46,144 bases of DNA from Betaproteobacteria bacterium SG8_41. Lineage in GTDB: Bacteria > Pseudomonadota > Gammaproteobacteria > Burkholderiales > SG8-41. The first letter of the stretch is position 1; each line of letters starts with the position of its first letter. The notes under the pieces are model-generated. The model did no database searches and was not told the DNA's origin. It saw only the letters and a program-made list of their open reading frames with translations. Below, piece after piece: positions 8,094 to 16,562 of the stretch. The translations under genes and the position numbers were made by a program. Location of the stretch: positions 1 to 46,144 of the forward strand of contig LJTT01000036.1 in the NCBI GenBank assembly GCA_001303585.1, written 5' to 3'.

Positions 8094-9098
8094 TTACTTG
8101 ATGGCCATGGGATTGATTGGGGATCCGACTGCGCCCGTAATAGGAAGGGGTGGCCCGCAGAAGAGAAACTCGTAGACCTTGTCCTTCGCGCAGTCGTCAG
8201 CAAGGTCTTTCAGGTAGAAGATCTCGCCCATGGTGATGCCGATCATGGGAATGACGATCCAGTGCCAGGGCTGGAATGCCTCCGTGCTCTCGTTCGGCCG
8301 CACTTCGCAGCCCCACGTGTCGAAACAGATCGCGGCGATTTCCTTCCTGTGGATCCACTCGCACGTCTCGAAGCGCAGGCCCGGCGCGTCCCCGGCAGCG
8401 TAAGTGCCCCAGTCGCCCTGCGCAAGACAATGCTCCATCTGTCCGGTGCGCACGATTACGAAATCGCCGCGCCGTACCTCAACGCCCTGCGCCTTCGCGC
8501 AGGCGTCAAGCTCGGCGTTGCCGACACCAAAGCCGTCCTCGAGATAATCGCCGCCAAGATGCCGCGGAATGTCGAGCAGCACGCCGCGGCCGATCATGCG
8601 GTCGCGCACCTTGTGGATGGCGTTCTTCTTGGCGCCCGTGGAATCCACGAGCCGCGCGTCGTAGCCGTTCCACATCTTGTCCTTGTAAAAAATATGTCCG
8701 AGCGCGTCCCACTGCGTGCCGCATTGCAGCGGCATCGAGACCATGTCGTCAGCGTAGCGGATCTTCCCCGGATCCTGCGTTCCCGAAACCGCGTCGGTTC
8801 CGGTTGCTAGCATGGTGTGAATAGGATTGAAGCGCCCGCCCCAGCCCGTTCTTTGCGGGCCGCCCGAATTGAAATCCAGCCCGAGAGCGAACGCCTTACC
8901 CTTCTTGACCAGCGCTGACGCCTTGACGATGTCTTCCGGGGACACGTAATTGAGCGTGCCCGCCTGATCGTCGGGGCCCCATTTGCCCCAGTTCTTGCAC
9001 TTCGCGGCCATGTGCTCGAGGGTCTGCAGCGTAACGTCCTGCTTGAGCGGCCTCTTTGGCACCATTTTCATCGGCAGCGACGGCTTGGTTCCCAGCAT
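8094..9098 (-). CDS. Cyclase family protein (kynurenine formamidase-like fold)
   Basis: A 334-residue protein of the cyclase family (PF04199), metal-dependent hydrolases related to kynurenine formamidase and isatin hydrolase. The metal motif is CGTQWDALGH near residues 126-135, the Gln variant of the HxGTHxDxPxH signature seen in a large bacterial subgroup. Downstream are GRGVLLD, GDFVIVRTG and the acidic/histidine segment EAFQPWHWIVIPMIG. AAAGGAGGAAG lies directly before ATG 9098. It probably hydrolyses an amide or lactone ring; the substrate is unknown. It may be the first gene of the run cyclase, BKACE, CMD-like, hydrolase, NHL protein, though the repeat elements between them leave transcriptional linkage open. 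Confidence 0.87.
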   Translation of the reverse strand: MLGTKPSLPMKMVPKRPLKQDVTLQTLEHMAAKCKNWGKWGPDDQAGTLNYVSPEDIVKASALVKKGKAFALGLDFNSGGPQRTGWGGRFNPIHTMLATGTDAVSGTQDPGKIRYADDMVSMPLQCGTQWDALGHIFYKDKMWNGYDARLVDSTGAKKNAIHKVRDRMIGRGVLLDIPRHLGGDYLEDGFGVGNAELDACAKAQGVEVRRGDFVIVRTGQMEHCLAQGDWGTYAAGDAPGLRFETCEWIHRKEIAAICFDTWGCEVRPNESTEAFQPWHWIVIPMIGITMGEIFYLKDLADDCAKDKVYEFLFCGPPLPITGAVGSPINPMAIK

Positions 9099-9370
9099 TG
9101 CTTCCTCCTTTGGTATCGACAGACCTGGGCGGGCGCCCGACTATAGGGCTTGAGCCTACCCTCTCTCTTTCTTCGCGAAAAGGCTTGCCCGTTGACTCGG
9201 CACGGGCCCGCTTCCCAGGCCGCGATTGTCGCATGCTCCCGTGGATCCGGGCGCGGCTAGCGGAATGCCGATCATGCGGGATCGGGGCTGCGCCAGGCCT
9301 GAGCCGGGTACAAAACGAAATACCGCGCCACAGCCGGTGAAAACGTCCGGGGAAAACCCAGCGCAATGAA

Positions 9371-9409
9371 CAAAATAAGACGCCGGTAAGCGTTTAAGCT
9401 TCCGGCGTC
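9371..9409 (-). terminator. Intrinsic terminator on minus strand
   Basis: An 8-bp stem (9379-9386 with 9402-9409), a one-base bulge, then a 4-bp stem closing a GTTTAA loop. On minus the hairpin is followed by UUAUUUUG. No gene ends here, so it must serve a non-coding transcript starting to the right or attenuate transcription toward the cyclase gene. Confidence 0.6.
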
Positions 9410-9640
9410 CGGCCGATGCAAAGGCCACGCTGTGCCGATTATCACCCTTAACCGGGTTCCGCATGCCATTGCGGCATTGGTCGGCTTTCGCGGCAGCTGC
9501 CAAGAGGCAGTTGGTCAGGCTAGTGGGAGGATTGATTCCCTCCCACGAGCCCCTGCACTCACACCCGGATGTGACCGGGATCGGCGCCGGTCAGTCCAAT
9601 GGATGTGAGGCGTTTCCTTTTTAACCCGACCCCCAGGGTG
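9371..9640 (-). ncRNA. Candidate structured non-coding RNA
   Basis: Several stems are packed between 9494 and 9609. One is an 8-bp hairpin with an AAGA loop (9494-9513 as plus RNA). Another is GGCU/AGCC continuing into GTGGGAGG/CCTCCCAC (9518-9551). A third, CTCACA/TGTGAG (9558-9563 with 9604-9609), encloses CCCGG/CCGGG. The terminator at 9371 points to minus-strand transcription. I compared it by eye with RNase P, tmRNA, 6S and the common riboswitches and it matches none that I know. It may be an independent small RNA or the leader of the cyclase gene. The 5' end is a guess. Confidence 0.35.
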
Positions 9641-9911
9641 CAGCTTTGATCTTCGTCAAACTTCGTGCATCGCATCCAGCAACTTCCGTTTCGTCAACCC
9701 GTAACGTTTATCACCACTTCGTCATGTGATCAGAGGCTTGACGTTGCTGCGACCGCTCACTAGAGAACCGAAGGGAAGTAAGGAAACGCGTTATTGACGG
9801 TCGCTCGCCGCGGACCGAAAACCCGCGCAAATCAACGTGTTTGTTTGTATCTGCGCTCATCGGCGGCTGCAACCCCTGGTCCGCACTCAACTCGCGGTCA
9901 CAGGCCGCGAA

Positions 9912-10886
9912 TTATGCAATGCGAACAACGACTTTTCCCAGCTGAGCGTTCGAGTCCACGTAGTCCTTCGCCGCGGGCAGCTGGGCAAAGGCAAAGACCT
10001 TGTCAACGAGCGGCGTGATGCGCCCGTCCGCGACCGCGGGCATGACATCCCGCACGAAACCCCGCGTCGCCTCCGCGCGCTCAGCCGCTGTGAGGTGCGT
10101 GTTGGAAATTCCGAAGATCTGGAGGCGCTTGCCGTGCACTGGCTCGAGATCGATCTCGGATTTCAACACGCCGTCCACGTAGCCGACGATCGCGAGCCGG
10201 CCCTGGTTCGCCAGAACGCGCAGGCAATCGGGAAATGCCGTGCCACCGACAAGATCGATGGCAAGATTCACGCCCTTGCCACCCGTTGCGTTCAACGCCG
10301 CCTCCGCGAATCCCCGCCCGCGCGCCTGGATGGCCACCTCGAGACCGGCGGCTTTGAGACGCTCGAGTTTGTCCTTCGAGCCCGACGTTCCGATGGTGTG
10401 CGCGCCCAGGACTTTGCCGATCTGCACGCAGGCGACGCCCACGCCCGACGAGGCCCCCGCGACCAGCAGCCACTCCCCGCTTTTCAGCCTGCCGTGCGGA
10501 ACCAGCATTTCGTAGGCGGTGATGAACGCCGTCGGAATCGCCCCTGCCTGCTCCCAAGACAGGCGCTCCGGCATGGGGAATGCCTGATCCGCCCGAACAA
10601 CGACGTACTCTGAAAAGAAACCGCGCGCCCGCGCCATTACACGGTCCCCTGACTTGAAACCGGCAACGCCCTCGCCAAGCGCGTGCACCTCGCCTGCGCC
10701 ATCGCCACCCGCAGGCCGCGCCTCATCGAGACTGTGAAGACCGATGCTCGCGAGCAGCTCGCCGCGATTCAATGACGCCGCGCGCATGCGAACGACGATC
10801 TCGCCGGCTTTGGGTTGCGGCACGGGGAGCTCGCGCAGTTCGAGTGCTGTCTTTCCGCCTTCTGACTTGATCCAATACGATTTCAT
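9912..10886 (-). CDS. MDR-family quinone oxidoreductase-like NAD(P)H dehydrogenase
   Basis: A 324-residue zinc-independent medium-chain dehydrogenase/reductase of the quinone oxidoreductase (QOR) type. It has AASLNRGELL, the cofactor-binding LVAGASSGVGVACVQIGKVLGA, TSGSKDKLERLKAAG and a C-terminal LGKVVVRIA. No structural-zinc cysteine cluster is seen. The family reduces quinones or enoyl compounds with NADPH. I place the start at ATG 10886 (MKSYWIKSE), which aligns with the start of the paralog at 13855; the 24 codons before it only translate a repeat array. No clear Shine-Dalgarno sequence is present. About 55-60% of residues look shared with the paralog by eye. Confidence 0.87.
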   Translation of the reverse strand: MKSYWIKSEGGKTALELRELPVPQPKAGEIVVRMRAASLNRGELLASIGLHSLDEARPAGGDGAGEVHALGEGVAGFKSGDRVMARARGFFSEYVVVRADQAFPMPERLSWEQAGAIPTAFITAYEMLVPHGRLKSGEWLLVAGASSGVGVACVQIGKVLGAHTIGTSGSKDKLERLKAAGLEVAIQARGRGFAEAALNATGGKGVNLAIDLVGGTAFPDCLRVLANQGRLAIVGYVDGVLKSEIDLEPVHGKRLQIFGISNTHLTAAERAEATRGFVRDVMPAVADGRITPLVDKVFAFAQLPAAKDYVDSNAQLGKVVVRIA

Positions 10887-10895
10887 TTTTTGTAT

Positions 10896-10975
10896 GTCGT
10901 AATGAGTGATATGAGTGATGAGTGCATGAGTGATGAGCAGTTGGATGACTGCATTCATCCATCATTCATCACTCC
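10896..10975. repeat. Inverted TCATCAC/GAGTGAT repeats between two genes
   Basis: On plus, units of gagtgat/gatgag recur at 7-9 bp spacing from about 10903 to 10937, and the opposite arm (cattcatccatcattcatcac) runs to 10972. The right end contains the TGA of the thioesterase gene (10969-10971); the left end is about 10 bp from the start codon of the dehydrogenase. Confidence 0.65.
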
Positions 10976-11442
10976 GAGTCTGCGCCGTTACTCCGCAGAC
11001 TCGGGGGGAGGCTCATCTGCGTCTGCGTGACGATCGCGACCACCCGGCCGCCCTTGTTTCGGATCGTGGTCTGCCACACCGAAGTCGTTCGGCCGATGTG
11101 AAGCGGAACAGAGACGGCTATCAGCACCGGACCGGTGCCCGCGGCGAAAAAGTTGGTTTTCGATTCGAGCGTGCCGCCCCGGAACCCGAGCGGCCGGTTG
11201 GCGATGGCGCCCGCCGCGCCCATCACGTCGGCGAGCGCCATGAGCACACCGCCCCCGACCCGCCGGTTGCGATTGAGATGCGCCGACTTGACGCGCAACT
11301 CGGCTACCACCTTTTGTGGCGCGAGCGCGCGCAGGCGCACGCCGAGCTCGTGCGGCAATCCGATGCGGAAGAGCTCGCGTGCGCTGCGAAGGCGCCCCGC
11401 ACGCGTGTCTTTTGGCTGCCGCGCAGCCTGCCTGTCGCCCAT
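10969..11442 (-). CDS. PaaI-family thioesterase (hotdog fold)
   Basis: About 157 residues of the hotdog acyl-CoA thioesterase family. The segment LRVKSAHLNRNRRVGGGVLMALADVMGAAGAI matches the PaaI helix region, where substrate enters and an Asp (LADVMG) acts in catalysis, and TNFFAAGTGPVLIAVSVPLHIGRTTSVWQTTI is the following sheet. Such enzymes hydrolyse aryl- or acyl-CoA esters and free CoA in degradation pathways. ATG 11442 follows a TTG in the same frame; no strong ribosome site is seen. The C-terminal residues and stop codon run into a tandem-repeat element. Neighbours are the CoA-transferase upstream and a quinone oxidoreductase downstream. Confidence 0.8.
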   Translation of the reverse strand: MGDRQAARQPKDTRAGRLRSARELFRIGLPHELGVRLRALAPQKVVAELRVKSAHLNRNRRVGGGVLMALADVMGAAGAIANRPLGFRGGTLESKTNFFAAGTGPVLIAVSVPLHIGRTTSVWQTTIRNKGGRVVAIVTQTQMSLPPSLRSNGADSE

Positions 11443-11622
11443 CAAGAGATCACTTCAGAACGGAGAAGAAAAAAACGCCGCCGTCGGAGCGCGATCCACG
11501 CCGTCAAGATCCACCTCGGACAGACCTGGCACGTGATGTTCTGCTACTTCCCGGGCCCTGGTTGTTCTTATCTTGTATTCCTGGCGGCGCTTCCCGACGT
11601 CCAATCGGCGGCTAAACCGGAA

Positions 11623-12807
11623 TCAGATGATTCCCTGCTGCTTCAAATCCGGGATACTCCTCGCGTCGACACCGAACTCCTCGAGGATCTCCCTTGTGTG
11701 CTGCCCGCGGTCGGGCGCTGCCGAGCGCAGGCTGGGCGGGGTGCGAGTAAGCGTTACGCCCTGTCCGACAAGGTGAATCTTCCCAAGCTTGGGATGAGTC
11801 ACCGGCTGCGCCATGCCGAGCGTCTGCACCTGCGGATCTTCAAAAACCTGTTTCATATTATATATCGGGCCGCACGCCACGCCAGCCTGGTTGAGAATCT
11901 CGATCCATTCCGCGGATTTACGTGTCAAAAGGCGCTCTCCGATCACTTGATGCAGTGCATCGCGGTTCTTCGAGCGCGCCTTGAAGTCGCAATAATCCGG
12001 ATGAGTGATGAGCTCGGGCATGCCGATGGCATGGCACAAACGCGGATACAGCTCTCCGGAGGCCGCGATGTTGATGGGCTCGTCTGCGGTCTGAAAGACG
12101 TCGGTCGGGATCCCGGTCGGATGACGATTACCCGCCTGCGGCGGAATTTCCTGGTCCACCAGCCAGCGCGCGGCCTGGAAATCGAGCATGGCGATCATGG
12201 CCTGCAGCAGCGAAGTCTCGACCCATTGTCCTTCGCCCGAGCGCTCGCGCTCGAAGAGTGCCAGCACGATGCCGTACGAGAGAAAAAGCCCAGCACTGGT
12301 GTCGGTCACCGCAATTCCCGCGCGCACCGGGCCCTGCCCCGGCAGGCCAGTGATTGACATGAGACCGCCCATGCCCTGCGCCACCTGGTCGATGCCGGGC
12401 CGCTCGCGGTACGGCCCCTCCTGACCGAAGCCCGAAATGCTCGCGTATACGATGCGCGGATTGATCTTCTTGAGGGCTTCGTAGTCGATGCCCAGTCGCT
12501 TCTTGACGCCGGGGCGGTAATTCTCGACCACGACGTCGGCCTTCTCCACCATGCGCTTGAAAATGGCGAGTCCTTCAGGCTTCTTGAGGTTAAGCGTCAC
12601 GCTGCGCTTGTTGCGCTGCAGGTTCTGGAAATCCGAGCCCAGGCGCCGGTCGAACGCACTGTTCTCTGTGTCCTTCGCGTCGGGCTCCTCGATCTTGATG
12701 ACGTCGGCGCCGTAGTCGGCGAGCTGACGCACCGCAGTGGGGCCGGAGCGCACGCGCGTGAGGTCAAGAACGGTGATACCGCTCAGTGGAAGTTTCGTGT
12801 CAGCCAT
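11623..12807 (-). CDS. CaiB/BaiF family (class III) CoA-transferase
   Basis: A 394-residue class III CoA-transferase, moving CoA between carboxylic acids through an aspartyl intermediate. Visible are LDLTRVRSGPTAVRQLADYGADVIKIE, the NKRSVTLNLKKPEG segment, NYRPGVKKRLGIDY, SISGFGQEGPY and PGIDQVAQGMGGLMSITG, which carries the catalytic Asp, plus the C-terminal ACGPIYN. ATG 12807 (MADTKLPLSG) fits the family start; the frame continues 22 codons upstream but those only translate the heptad array. The ribosome site is weak; GGAAAC from the last repeat unit is the nearest purine-rich sequence. Likely part of the CoA-ester catabolism encoded around it (thioesterase, ThDP decarboxylase, BKACE). Confidence 0.9.
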   Translation of the reverse strand: MADTKLPLSGITVLDLTRVRSGPTAVRQLADYGADVIKIEEPDAKDTENSAFDRRLGSDFQNLQRNKRSVTLNLKKPEGLAIFKRMVEKADVVVENYRPGVKKRLGIDYEALKKINPRIVYASISGFGQEGPYRERPGIDQVAQGMGGLMSITGLPGQGPVRAGIAVTDTSAGLFLSYGIVLALFERERSGEGQWVETSLLQAMIAMLDFQAARWLVDQEIPPQAGNRHPTGIPTDVFQTADEPINIAASGELYPRLCHAIGMPELITHPDYCDFKARSKNRDALHQVIGERLLTRKSAEWIEILNQAGVACGPIYNMKQVFEDPQVQTLGMAQPVTHPKLGKIHLVGQGVTLTRTPPSLRSAAPDRGQHTREILEEFGVDARSIPDLKQQGII

Positions 12808-12815
12808 ATTCTTAA

Positions 12816-12882
12816 GTTTCCAGTTTCGAGTTTCGAGTTTCGAGTTTCGAGTTTCGACATTTGACCGCGTCACCGGTCACTG
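12816..12882. repeat. GTTTCSA heptad array next to a start codon, with GGTCACN units
   Basis: One GTTTCCA followed by five GTTTCGA units (12816-12857), then CATTTGA and GTCACCG/GTCACTG-like units in the same 7-bp rhythm up to the stop codon of the dehydrogenase at 12884. The first unit lies 8 bp from the CoA-transferase start codon. Confidence 0.8.
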
Positions 12883-12883
12883 C

Positions 12884-13855
12884 CTAAAGGCGAACGACGA
12901 CCTTCCCCACCTGCGCGTCGCCTTCGACATAAGCCTTCGCGGCGGGCAGCTCGTCGAAGGCAAACACCTTGTCGACCAGCGGCACGATGCGCCCGTCGGC
13001 AAACATCGGCAGCATGTCGCGCGCAAACCCGCGCATCGCTTCGGCGCGGTCCGCCGGCGACATGCGGGCGTTCGAGACGCCGTAAATCTGCAGGCGCTTG
13101 GCATGCACCGCGGAGAGATCGAGCATCCCCTCTTTCGCACCGTCGAGAGAGCCGACAATGGCGAGCCGCCCCTTGTTGGCAAGCGACCGCACGAGCTCGG
13201 GAAATATGCTGCCCCCGACCAGGTTGATTCCCAGATTGGCGCCCTCGCCGCCGGTTGCCTCCAGCACCTTGTCGGCAAATTTCCCGTCGCGGGATTCGAT
13301 GCCGAGGTCGAGGCCGGCAGCCTTGAGCTTTGCGAGCTTGTTCGCCGAGCGCGAGGTGGCAATGACTTTCGCACCGATTGCCTTGCCGGTCTGAATGCAG
13401 CCGACACCAACGCCCGAGGATGCCCCGGTGACCAGCAGCGTTTCCCCCGCCTTGAGTTTTCCGTAGGGGAAAAGCATTTCATACACGGTCACGTATGCCA
13501 GCGGAACCGCCGCCGCCTGTTCCCACGAGAGGCGCTCGGGCACCGGAACCACCTGCTCTGCGCGCAGCGCAGCGTACTCGGCGAAGCACCCCTGGCCGCG
13601 CCCCATGACGCGGTCTCCGGACCTGAAGCCGGTGACACCTTCGCCTACCGCGTGCACCTCGCCCGCCGCGTCGCCTCCGGCCGGTCGCGGCGCGTCGGCC
13701 TTGTAGTGGGCGGATTGGGCAAGCAGCTCCCCCCGGTTGAGTGACGCCGCGCGCACGCGGACGACGATCTCGCCAGCCTTGGGTTGCGGCTCGGGCACAT
13801 CGCGAAATAGAAACGAAGTGCCCTTGGTCTCGGATTGAATCCAGCACGATTTCAT
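12884..13855 (-). CDS. MDR-family quinone oxidoreductase-like NAD(P)H dehydrogenase, paralog 2
   Basis: A 323-residue paralog of the gene at 9912 with the same order of landmarks: AASLNRGELLAQ, LVTGASSGVGVGCIQTGKAIGAKVIA (nucleotide-binding), TSRSANKLAKLKAAG, AIVGSLDG and a C-terminal VGKVVVRL. ATG 13855 is supported by GGGAG 4 nt upstream. It probably uses NADPH on a quinone or enone. It is the first gene of the minus-strand cluster leading into the CoA-transferase, and it diverges from the oxidoreductase gene at 13980 across 124 bp that should hold both promoters. Two QORs in one catabolic cluster suggest two related reduction steps, or duplication followed by divergence. Confidence 0.88.
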   Translation of the reverse strand: MKSCWIQSETKGTSFLFRDVPEPQPKAGEIVVRVRAASLNRGELLAQSAHYKADAPRPAGGDAAGEVHAVGEGVTGFRSGDRVMGRGQGCFAEYAALRAEQVVPVPERLSWEQAAAVPLAYVTVYEMLFPYGKLKAGETLLVTGASSGVGVGCIQTGKAIGAKVIATSRSANKLAKLKAAGLDLGIESRDGKFADKVLEATGGEGANLGINLVGGSIFPELVRSLANKGRLAIVGSLDGAKEGMLDLSAVHAKRLQIYGVSNARMSPADRAEAMRGFARDMLPMFADGRIVPLVDKVFAFDELPAAKAYVEGDAQVGKVVVRL

Positions 13856-13979
13856 GGAACTCCCGTATCGGCGAATTGACGGCGCATCCGCGGGGCGGCG
13901 CACCTGAACTTAGATTTTAGCGCACGTGATACGATAACGGCCTTCGTCGCGCAGCAAAATACGCCAGGAGACCTTGTCC

Positions 13980-15062
13980 ATGTCACCACCCGTCAAGCTC
14001 GGAATCGTGGGCCTCGGCCGCTGGGCCAAGGTGCTCACCCGGGCAGTCCAGAATTCCGGCAAATTGAAGATCGTGGCCGCCTATAGCCGCTCCGAAGACA
14101 AGCGCGTCGCGTTCGAGAACGAATTCGGCGTGCCCGGCGTCCCCGACATGAAGACGCTGCTCGCGAACCCCGAAATCACGGGCGTGGTCCTGACGGTGCC
14201 AAACGAGCAGCACTTCCCGCTCGCGGAAGAGGTGGCGAGCGCCAAGAAACACGTTTATACCGAGAAGCCGATCGCGCAGACACTCGAGGACGGCCTCAAG
14301 ATCGCCGCGCTCGAAAAGCGGCACGGCGTCACTGTCACCGTCGGCCACAGCGCACGACTCATGGCGGGTATCCGCATCATCAAGGAGAAGATAGACGCGG
14401 GCGAGCTGGGGCGCGTCGCCTTTATTGAAGCCAACTTCTCGAACGAGCGCGCGCTCGAGCTGACCCCCAGCACCTGGCGCTGGTACAAGGATCGCGCCCC
14501 CGGCGGCCCCCTCTCGCAACTCGCAATTCACCAGTTCGACGTACTTCACCTGCTGGGCGGCGAGATCGCCGAAGTCTCCTCGATGGCCTCGAAGCTCTCG
14601 CCGGTTGGCGCAGAAGTCGACGACCAGTCGATGACGCTCCTGAGATTCAAGGACGGCAAGATCGGTTACGTGGGCTCGTGCTGGACTTCCCCAGGAATCT
14701 TCGCCGTGCGGGTCTTCGGCCAGAAGGCGCTCATGCACTACGAAATCGACTTCGGCACATGGGACACCCCGCACCTGCTGCATAAAGCGTCTACGCTCTA
14801 CATCCAGCGCGGCAAGGATGGCTGGGGCAAGCGCGAAGAATTGAAACTGCCCGAGAGCGACATGTTCCGCGCGGAGCTCGAGATGTTCGCGGAGAGCTGC
14901 GCAAGCGGCAAACCGAATGAGCTCACCGCCCACAACGGCAATGTCGCCGTCGCGGTAGTCAATGCGGCGCTCAAGTCGATCGAGCGGACAGGTCAGAGCG
15001 TCACGATTGCAGAAGTAATGGAAAACGCGCGCGCGAAGATCGGTGAAAAGCAAGCAGCGTAA
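13980..15062 (+). CDS. Gfo/Idh/MocA family oxidoreductase
   Basis: A 360-residue NAD(P)-dependent dehydrogenase of the Gfo/Idh/MocA family, which usually oxidises sugars, inositols or related polyols. The Rossmann motif is GIVGLGRWAK at residues 8-17; the signature EKPIA near residue 95 carries the catalytic Lys; the C-terminal domain has the ELTPSTWRWYKDRAPGGPLSQLAIHQFDVLHLLGG segment with the usual histidines. ATG 13980 has CAGGAG 9 nt upstream; an in-frame TTG at 13974 is too close to that site. It opens a plus-strand cluster with the creatininase and cupin genes, separated by a 220-bp gap carrying an inverted repeat. Confidence 0.88.
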   Translation: MSPPVKLGIVGLGRWAKVLTRAVQNSGKLKIVAAYSRSEDKRVAFENEFGVPGVPDMKTLLANPEITGVVLTVPNEQHFPLAEEVASAKKHVYTEKPIAQTLEDGLKIAALEKRHGVTVTVGHSARLMAGIRIIKEKIDAGELGRVAFIEANFSNERALELTPSTWRWYKDRAPGGPLSQLAIHQFDVLHLLGGEIAEVSSMASKLSPVGAEVDDQSMTLLRFKDGKIGYVGSCWTSPGIFAVRVFGQKALMHYEIDFGTWDTPHLLHKASTLYIQRGKDGWGKREELKLPESDMFRAELEMFAESCASGKPNELTAHNGNVAVAVVNAALKSIERTGQSVTIAEVMENARAKIGEKQAA

Positions 15063-15081
15063 ACTTCGTCAAAAACATTAT

Positions 15082-15233
15082 TAGCCGCAGATGAACGCAG
15101 ATATAGATACATGAAAAACCTGCGAAGCGAACTCACGAACCAACGTTTTTGCGGCCTTTGCATTGACCAAGAAACGGCTTTACTGTGTTCTAAGATTTCT
15201 ATCGGCGTTTATCTGCGTTTATCTGCGGCTAAA
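15082..15233. repeat. Inverted arms of ~10-bp repeats (GCAGAT type)
   Basis: The left arm (15082-15110) reads ttagccgcagatgaacgcag onward; the right arm (15201-15233) reads atcggcgtttatctgcgttt and ends tctgcggctaa, the reverse complement of the left start. Units repeat about every 10 bp and the arms are 90 bp apart. It fills the gap between the oxidoreductase and creatininase genes. Confidence 0.75.
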
Positions 15234-15283
15234 TACTAGTTTTTGAACGAAACCCGATTAACTTTTAACGATTCACGGAATTT

Positions 15284-16087
15284 ATGTTGCCAAGCCGCTA
15301 CTTCATCGACCTCACCCAGCCGGAAATCGCGGCGCAGTTAAAGAAGAACCCGCTCGTGATCCTGCCGGCGGGCAGCGTTGAGCAGCACGGCCCTCACCTT
15401 CCGACGGGCACTGACATCTACGCTTCGAACGTGATCGGACACGCTGTCGCCGAGCGCATGGACGGTCTCGTGCTGCCAGGGGGGCCTCTCGGTGTGACGC
15501 CGATGCACATGCCTTTCGAAGGCACGATCACGCTCACCCCGGAAACCTATCAGCGCGTCGTCGCGGAAACCTGCGAGTCGACGGCAAGGCACGGCGCGAG
15601 GCGTCTGCTCATCCTGAATTGGCACGAGGGCAACATCCCCTCCCTCGCGCTTGCGTCCGAACGCCTGCACCGCGATGTGGGCATGGATGTCGTCGTGGTC
15701 CAGGCCTGCTACGTCGCGGCCGAGCTCTATGGCCATGAGTGCGGCGGTCTGACCCACGGTGGCGAGATCGAAGCGCTGGCGGTGCTGGCCTACCGTCCGG
15801 ATCTGGTGCATCTCGACCGCATCGATTACTCGTCCGACCACTCGCACGGCCGCCAGTGGGACAAGCTGCGAAGGACACGCAGCTATCAACCGGTGTTGCG
15901 CGACATCAGGACGATCGCCCCAACCGGGTGGTACGGCGCGCCCGAGCATGCGACCGTCGACAAGGGACTCAAGATGCTTGGGGACATCGCCGATGCGATC
16001 GCAAAGGAGTCGGCCGATATCTTCCGCCTGCTGGACGAAGCGCAGGGCGGCACGGCGGAGATCAAGCATCTAAAGATCGTGAGCTGA
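15284..16087 (+). CDS. Creatininase family amidohydrolase
   Basis: A 267-residue member of the creatininase family, binuclear-metal hydrolases acting on cyclic amides such as creatinine or on formamide intermediates. The metal motif VEQHGPHLPTGTD (Glu, His, Asp near residues 33-44) is intact, followed by LILNWHEGN and THGGEIEA. The family is broad, and creatinine is not necessarily the substrate. The ATG at 15284 has only a weak GGA upstream. The stop codon overlaps the cupin start by one base (TGATG), so the two are translationally coupled. Confidence 0.88.
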   Translation: MLPSRYFIDLTQPEIAAQLKKNPLVILPAGSVEQHGPHLPTGTDIYASNVIGHAVAERMDGLVLPGGPLGVTPMHMPFEGTITLTPETYQRVVAETCESTARHGARRLLILNWHEGNIPSLALASERLHRDVGMDVVVVQACYVAAELYGHECGGLTHGGEIEALAVLAYRPDLVHLDRIDYSSDHSHGRQWDKLRRTRSYQPVLRDIRTIAPTGWYGAPEHATVDKGLKMLGDIADAIAKESADIFRLLDEAQGGTAEIKHLKIVS

Positions 16088-16479
16088 TGGCCAAGGTTCT
16101 CACCCAATCCGAGGCGAAGAGCATGGGACTGCCGGGTCGCAAGTCCCTCGAGATCGTCTCTGGAGAGAAAGGCTCACAAGCGGTGACCTTGCGGCTGGTG
16201 GAGATCCCTGTGCCGAAGCCGGGAGAAGCGCCGCGCGGACCGCATTTTCACCAGGGTTTCGAGGAGTGCATTTTCGTCATGTCGGGCGAAGGCGCTACGG
16301 AAGCCGACAGCGGAACGCACCCCTTGAGAGCCGGGGACACCATCCTGATTCCTTCGGGCGAAAAGCACGTCACGCGCAACACCGGCTCCCAGCCGCTGGT
16401 CCTGCTCTGCTTCTTCCCGGTTCCGGACATCGCGCAGCGCACGCACGAAGGGCCACCGCGGAGGCACGGAGAGCACTGA
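16087..16479 (+). CDS. Cupin domain protein
   Basis: A 130-residue single-domain cupin: GPHFHQGFEECIFVMSGEG supplies cupin motif 1 (HxH, Glu), and ILIPSGEKHVTRNTG supplies motif 2 with the last metal-binding His. Small cupins are sugar isomerases, dioxygenases or ligand sensors; no more specific call is possible. The start at 16087 overlaps the preceding stop codon. Oddly, the last dozen or so residues (THEGPPRRHGEH) are encoded by the left arm of an intergenic repeat, which also supplies the stop codon, so the native C-terminus seems to have been replaced or extended. Confidence 0.85.
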   Translation: MAKVLTQSEAKSMGLPGRKSLEIVSGEKGSQAVTLRLVEIPVPKPGEAPRGPHFHQGFEECIFVMSGEGATEADSGTHPLRAGDTILIPSGEKHVTRNTGSQPLVLLCFFPVPDIAQRTHEGPPRRHGEH

Positions 16480-16533
16480 GGAAGGTTCCCGTTGCTCTTT
16501 CCCTCTGTTATCTCCGTCCCTCCGTGGTGATAA
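16452..16533. repeat. Inverted arms of CGGAG-type repeats
   Basis: The left arm (16452-16483) has ccgcggaggcacggagagca and the right arm (16496-16533) ends with ctccgtccctccgtggtg; the two are largely complementary with 8-10 bp periodicity. The left arm encodes the C-terminus of the cupin. Confidence 0.7.
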
Positions 16534-16562
16534 AACCGCAACAAACTTCCGGAGAGCAACGG

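Larger units (their letters stand above)
9099..9911. other. Long intergenic region without a convincing gene
   Basis: No frame here has family features; a 115-codon minus frame (9156-9503) is compositionally unremarkable and runs through strong hairpins. The region holds a cluster of hairpins (9494-9609) and an intrinsic terminator on minus (9371-9409), described separately. The rest, 9640-9911, shows nothing I can name. Confidence 0.5.

Noticed and set aside
9156..9503. A 115-codon minus frame in the long intergenic region
   Set aside because: No recognisable domain or ribosome site, and it crosses strong hairpins and a terminator.
12808..12873. Upstream N-terminal extension of the CoA-transferase
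   Set aside because: The 22 extra codons only translate the heptad array; the family start is at 12807.
13983..15053. A 356-codon minus-strand frame
   Set aside because: Mirror of the Gfo/Idh/MocA gene, which has the ribosome site and motifs.
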